Below are positions 22,222 through 24,573 of a DNA stretch of 24,573 nt, one piece after another (position 1 is the first letter of the stretch; every line of letters begins with the position of its first letter). The position numbers were made by a program, and so were the translations under genes. Under the pieces are notes generated by a model. That model searched no databases, was not told the DNA's origin, and saw nothing but the letters and a program-made list of their open reading frames with translations. The DNA comes from an uncultured Ruminococcus sp. (lineage in GTDB: Bacteria > Bacillota > Clostridia > Oscillospirales > Ruminococcaceae): contig CAJKFZ010000010.1 in NCBI GenBank assembly GCA_905199285.1, forward strand, positions 1-24,573, read 5' to 3'.

Positions 22222-24339
22222 ATGTCTGAAAACAAGAAAAATGTAAAGCGCATAGTCAGCTTTTCCGTTGCTGCGCTTTGTATGTTTTCAGCAGTTAAGT
22301 TAGTTCCTTTCAGTCCTGTTGAGACTGAGGCGGCTGATGTAATGACTGCTTTTGAAATCACTGAGGATATGAAGATAGGCTGGAACTACGGTAACTCGCT
22401 CGATGCTACCGGCGGTTCAGGTCTTGACAGCGAAACATCCTGGGGCAATCCTAAGGCTACTCAGGAAATGATGGATGCTGTAAAGGCTAAGGGTTTCAAT
22501 ACCGTTCGCCTTCCCACAACATGGTATAATCACCTTGACGGAAATAACAATATTGATCCTGCATGGATGGCTCGTGTTCATGAGGTAGTTGACTATGCTT
22601 ACAAAAACGATATGTACGTTATCCTTAATCTTCATCACGAGGAATGGATAAACAGAGCCGATATCGGTACTGCATACGACGAAATGTCTCCGAAACTCAA
22701 GGCTATCTGGAAGCAGATCGCAGAGGAATTCAAGGATTATGACCAGCACCTCATCTTTGAGGGAATGAACGAACCTCGTGCTGTTGGTACAGACCACGAA
22801 TGGTGGGGTCCTAAGCAGGATGAAGTTGACACTATCAACAAGCTCAATCAGGACTTTGTTGATACTGTAAGAAGCGTTGAGTCTCCTTACAAGGATACAA
22901 GACTTCTCATGTGTCCGCCTTACTGTGCGTCAAGCGATTCAAGCATGATGTCGACTCTTGTTGTTCCTGATGACGACTATGTTGCTGTATCTATCCACGC
23001 ATATTCTCCATATGGATTCACAATGGATAAAACTGTAGCAGACCACAGCACATTCTCAGAAGCTTATGCAACAGAACTCGAAACTATTCTCAACGGTATC
23101 CGCAAGCAGTTTATCGAAAAGGATATTCCGGTCGTTCTCGGTGAATTCAGCGCATCAAACTTCAACAATACAGAAGCTCGCTGCGAATGGGCTGAGAAAT
23201 ATATTTCTCTTATGAAAGGCTACGGTATTCCGTGCGTACTCTGGGATAACGATGCAAGAGGAAATACCGATCAGTCGGAAGCTCACGATTATCTCAACAG
23301 AAAAACTCTTGAATGGTATGAGGATTCCGGTCTTGTTGTTGACAAGATGATGGAAGTTCTCGCCGACGATTCTATCAAGTGGGGCAGCCAGAAATACGGC
23401 AAACAGTATAACCATGAGGATATCACAAAGGGTAATATAATTCTCAACAAAACGGTTACTATCGATGCGGCTAATACTCCCAGCGGCAATTGTACAGAAG
23501 GACTGAATGCAACCTGGAAAGAACTTGAGGGCGGAGACGTTGCTATCAAGTTCACAGGTGACGCTCCTATCGTTGCAGTAGTTGACGGCGGTTGGGACAA
23601 CTGGACCGAGATTCAGGCTTATGACGTTGACGAAAAGAACGGCATAGCTTATTATTCATCTGATACAATAAAGGCGGCATGGAGCGGCGATGTTTCAGAG
23701 ATCGCACATCTTTTCGCAAGAACAAACGGCAAAACAACTATCGAAATGATCTCGATCATCGGCGGAGCAGAAGTTATCACTCCTCCGGTTGACAATACAA
23801 AGAAGTATAAGATCGACCTCACAGGCTCTAACAGAACTCAGATGCTTGTACTCTATTTTGAGGGAAAAGCCGGTTCTGTTATCAACGGCTGTGTAGGTTA
23901 TATGGGCGAAGAATGGACTAATATTGAGTGGGAAGGCGTTATTGAAAATGACGGAAAGTTCGGTGTAATTATCCCAAGAAGCGATATCCCGGACAGCGTT
24001 ACATCTGCTGAAGCTCAGATCTGGTGGTGCGACGATGCTGATGCTGAAATGGTTAAATATGAGTTCTTAGGTACAGGCGTACCAAGTATCGTATACGGCG
24101 ATTCAAACTGCGATGGAAAGATAGATATGTCCGACGCTGTTCTTATCATGCAGTCGCTTTCTAACCCTGACAAGTACGGTCTTGAAGGCACAGATCCTAC
24201 TCACATTACTGAAGAAGGTTTGCTGAATGCCGACTGCGCTAATGTTGGTGACGGCGTAACAAACGAGGACGCTCTTGCTATTCAGATGCTGAAACTTGAG
24301 ATGATTGACTCGCTCCCTTTCAGTGAGTCTGCTGCTTAA
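22222..24339 (+). CDS. Cellulosomal GH5 endoglucanase with two accessory modules and dockerin
   Basis: Secreted 705-aa retaining beta-glucanase. The signal peptide ends near residue 38 (TEAAD). The GH5 catalytic module spans about 40-385, with GWNYGNSLDA, FNTVRLPTTWYNH, ILNLHHEEW, IFEGMNEPR (acid/base E184) and VVLGEFSA (nucleophile E308). The overall pattern is that of subfamily GH5_4 (endoglucanase/xyloglucanase), recognised by eye. Two beta-rich modules follow: 404-514 (Trp-containing GGWDNWTEIQAYD...) and about 527-620 (GCVGYMGEEWTNIEWEGVIENDGKFGVIIP...IWWCDD). Both are probably carbohydrate-binding, and the second resembles C-terminal modules frequent in Ruminococcus cellulases (DUF5620-like, uncertain). 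The dockerin (about 625-705) has loops DSNCDGKIDMSD and DCANVGDGVTNED. Unlike the GH9 enzymes it has no poly-Thr linker. Monocistronic. Confidence 0.96.
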   Translation: MSENKKNVKRIVSFSVAALCMFSAVKLVPFSPVETEAADVMTAFEITEDMKIGWNYGNSLDATGGSGLDSETSWGNPKATQEMMDAVKAKGFNTVRLPTTWYNHLDGNNNIDPAWMARVHEVVDYAYKNDMYVILNLHHEEWINRADIGTAYDEMSPKLKAIWKQIAEEFKDYDQHLIFEGMNEPRAVGTDHEWWGPKQDEVDTINKLNQDFVDTVRSVESPYKDTRLLMCPPYCASSDSSMMSTLVVPDDDYVAVSIHAYSPYGFTMDKTVADHSTFSEAYATELETILNGIRKQFIEKDIPVVLGEFSASNFNNTEARCEWAEKYISLMKGYGIPCVLWDNDARGNTDQSEAHDYLNRKTLEWYEDSGLVVDKMMEVLADDSIKWGSQKYGKQYNHEDITKGNIILNKTVTIDAANTPSGNCTEGLNATWKELEGGDVAIKFTGDAPIVAVVDGGWDNWTEIQAYDVDEKNGIAYYSSDTIKAAWSGDVSEIAHLFARTNGKTTIEMISIIGGAEVITPPVDNTKKYKIDLTGSNRTQMLVLYFEGKAGSVINGCVGYMGEEWTNIEWEGVIENDGKFGVIIPRSDIPDSVTSAEAQIWWCDDADAEMVKYEFLGTGVPSIVYGDSNCDGKIDMSDAVLIMQSLSNPDKYGLEGTDPTHITEEGLLNADCANVGDGVTNEDALAIQMLKLEMIDSLPFSESAA

Positions 24340-24351
24340 TAAAGTATAATT

Positions 24352-24378
24352 GCTGCCGCATATTGCGGCAGCTTTTTT
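24352..24378 (+). terminator. Rho-independent terminator after the GH5 gene
   Basis: GCTGCCGC (24352-24359), loop ATATT, GCGGCAGC (24365-24372), then six or more T. Confidence 0.95.
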
Positions 24379-24413
24379 ATTCGAGGCAACATCATTTGCT
24401 TCTCATTACATTT

Positions 24414-24441
24414 ATCAAGCGGACTTTGTTTCTTTGATTCC
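24414..24441. repeat. Dispersed repeat A, copy 2
   Basis: 28-nt block identical at 26 positions to the minus strand of 4759-4786, with core CTTTGTTTCTTTGATTCC. Non-coding. Confidence 0.65.
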
Positions 24442-24479
24442 TTGCTGAACGGAGTTATTTCCGTCTGGATATTCTTCCT

Positions 24480-24522
24480 AAATTATTACAAATACCTCTT
24501 TACGGGGGATTTGTAATAATTT
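24480..24522. repeat. Long AT-rich hairpin
   Basis: Perfect 14-bp arms AAATTATTACAAAT (24480-24493) and ATTTGTAATAATTT (24509-24522) around a 15-nt centre. There is no T-tract and no adjacent gene, so it does not look like a terminator. It sits 8 bp before repeat B copy 2 and may be part of the same intergenic element. Confidence 0.6.
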
Positions 24523-24529
24523 AATTGTG

Positions 24530-24573
24530 GGTTTCCAAAGGGATGATATCCCTTTGGCAGGGGGCAGGGGGAC
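24530..24573. repeat. Dispersed palindromic repeat B, copy 2 (cut by window end)
   Basis: Matches 19897-19941: TTCCAAAGGGATgATATCCC, then TTTGGCAGGGGGCAGGGGGAC. The second stem-loop of the repeat is cut off by the window end. Confidence 0.75.

Noticed and set aside
1..24573. CRISPR array, tRNA, rRNA, prophage or integrase genes
   Set aside because: I looked for regularly spaced repeats, tRNA cloverleaf ends and phage-type proteins and saw none; repeats present are isolated pairs, not arrays.

Overview
The window comes from the chromosome of an anaerobic, cellulose-degrading Firmicute of the genus Ruminococcus, most like the R. flavefaciens lineage. This rests on three secreted glycoside hydrolases that end in the long R. 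flavefaciens-type dockerin (a first calcium loop followed by SDAVLIMQSLSNPDKYG), on poly-Thr linkers, on AT-rich intergenic DNA with consensus SigA promoters, and on the housekeeping gene set. The species call is an inference from protein style; no database was consulted.

Layout. 1-2780 (+): the 3' part of ppk (polyphosphate kinase, cut by the window edge), pssA (phosphatidylserine synthase) and a strong terminator. 2826-4653 (-): yjdF with its probable yjdF-motif riboswitch, then a PP2C phosphatase with a small single-pass membrane protein. 4811-9830 (-): two cellulosomal GH9 cellulases separated by a 180-bp MITE-like element. 9892-12035 (-): an ECF sigma factor overlapping a membrane anti-sigma-like protein that carries a long Ser/Thr-rich linker and an external C-terminal domain. 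12240-13259 (+): rplM-rpsI behind a consensus promoter and a structured leader. 13307-13812 (-): two tiny overlapping membrane ORFs, possibly one broken gene. 13887-14195 (+): an XRE regulator. 14340-16286 (-): a thymidylate kinase and a sugar-phosphate transferase behind a leader of about 350 nt that contains a candidate small ORF. 16433-19812 (-): murA, a cyclophilin lipoprotein and a degenerate membrane-anchored cyclophilin. 20009-21887 (-): a membrane glycerophosphodiester phosphodiesterase. 22091-24378 (+): a cellulosomal GH5 endoglucanase. The tail holds intergenic repeats that have partners elsewhere in the window.

How the parts work together. The three dockerin enzymes should dock on the same scaffoldin cohesins, because their dockerins are nearly interchangeable. 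All three have the 10-mer TATGTACAAA about 100-130 bp upstream of their start codons, and I found it nowhere else in the window. Together with the adjacent ECF sigma/anti-sigma pair, whose linker resembles the cellulase linkers, this suggests a local regulatory system for plant-cell-wall degradation. It would be comparable in logic to the SigI/RsgI pairs of Clostridium thermocellum but built on a different sigma-factor family. The link is an inference. The rest is envelope and core housekeeping (murA, pssA, GDPD, PPIases, ribosomal proteins).
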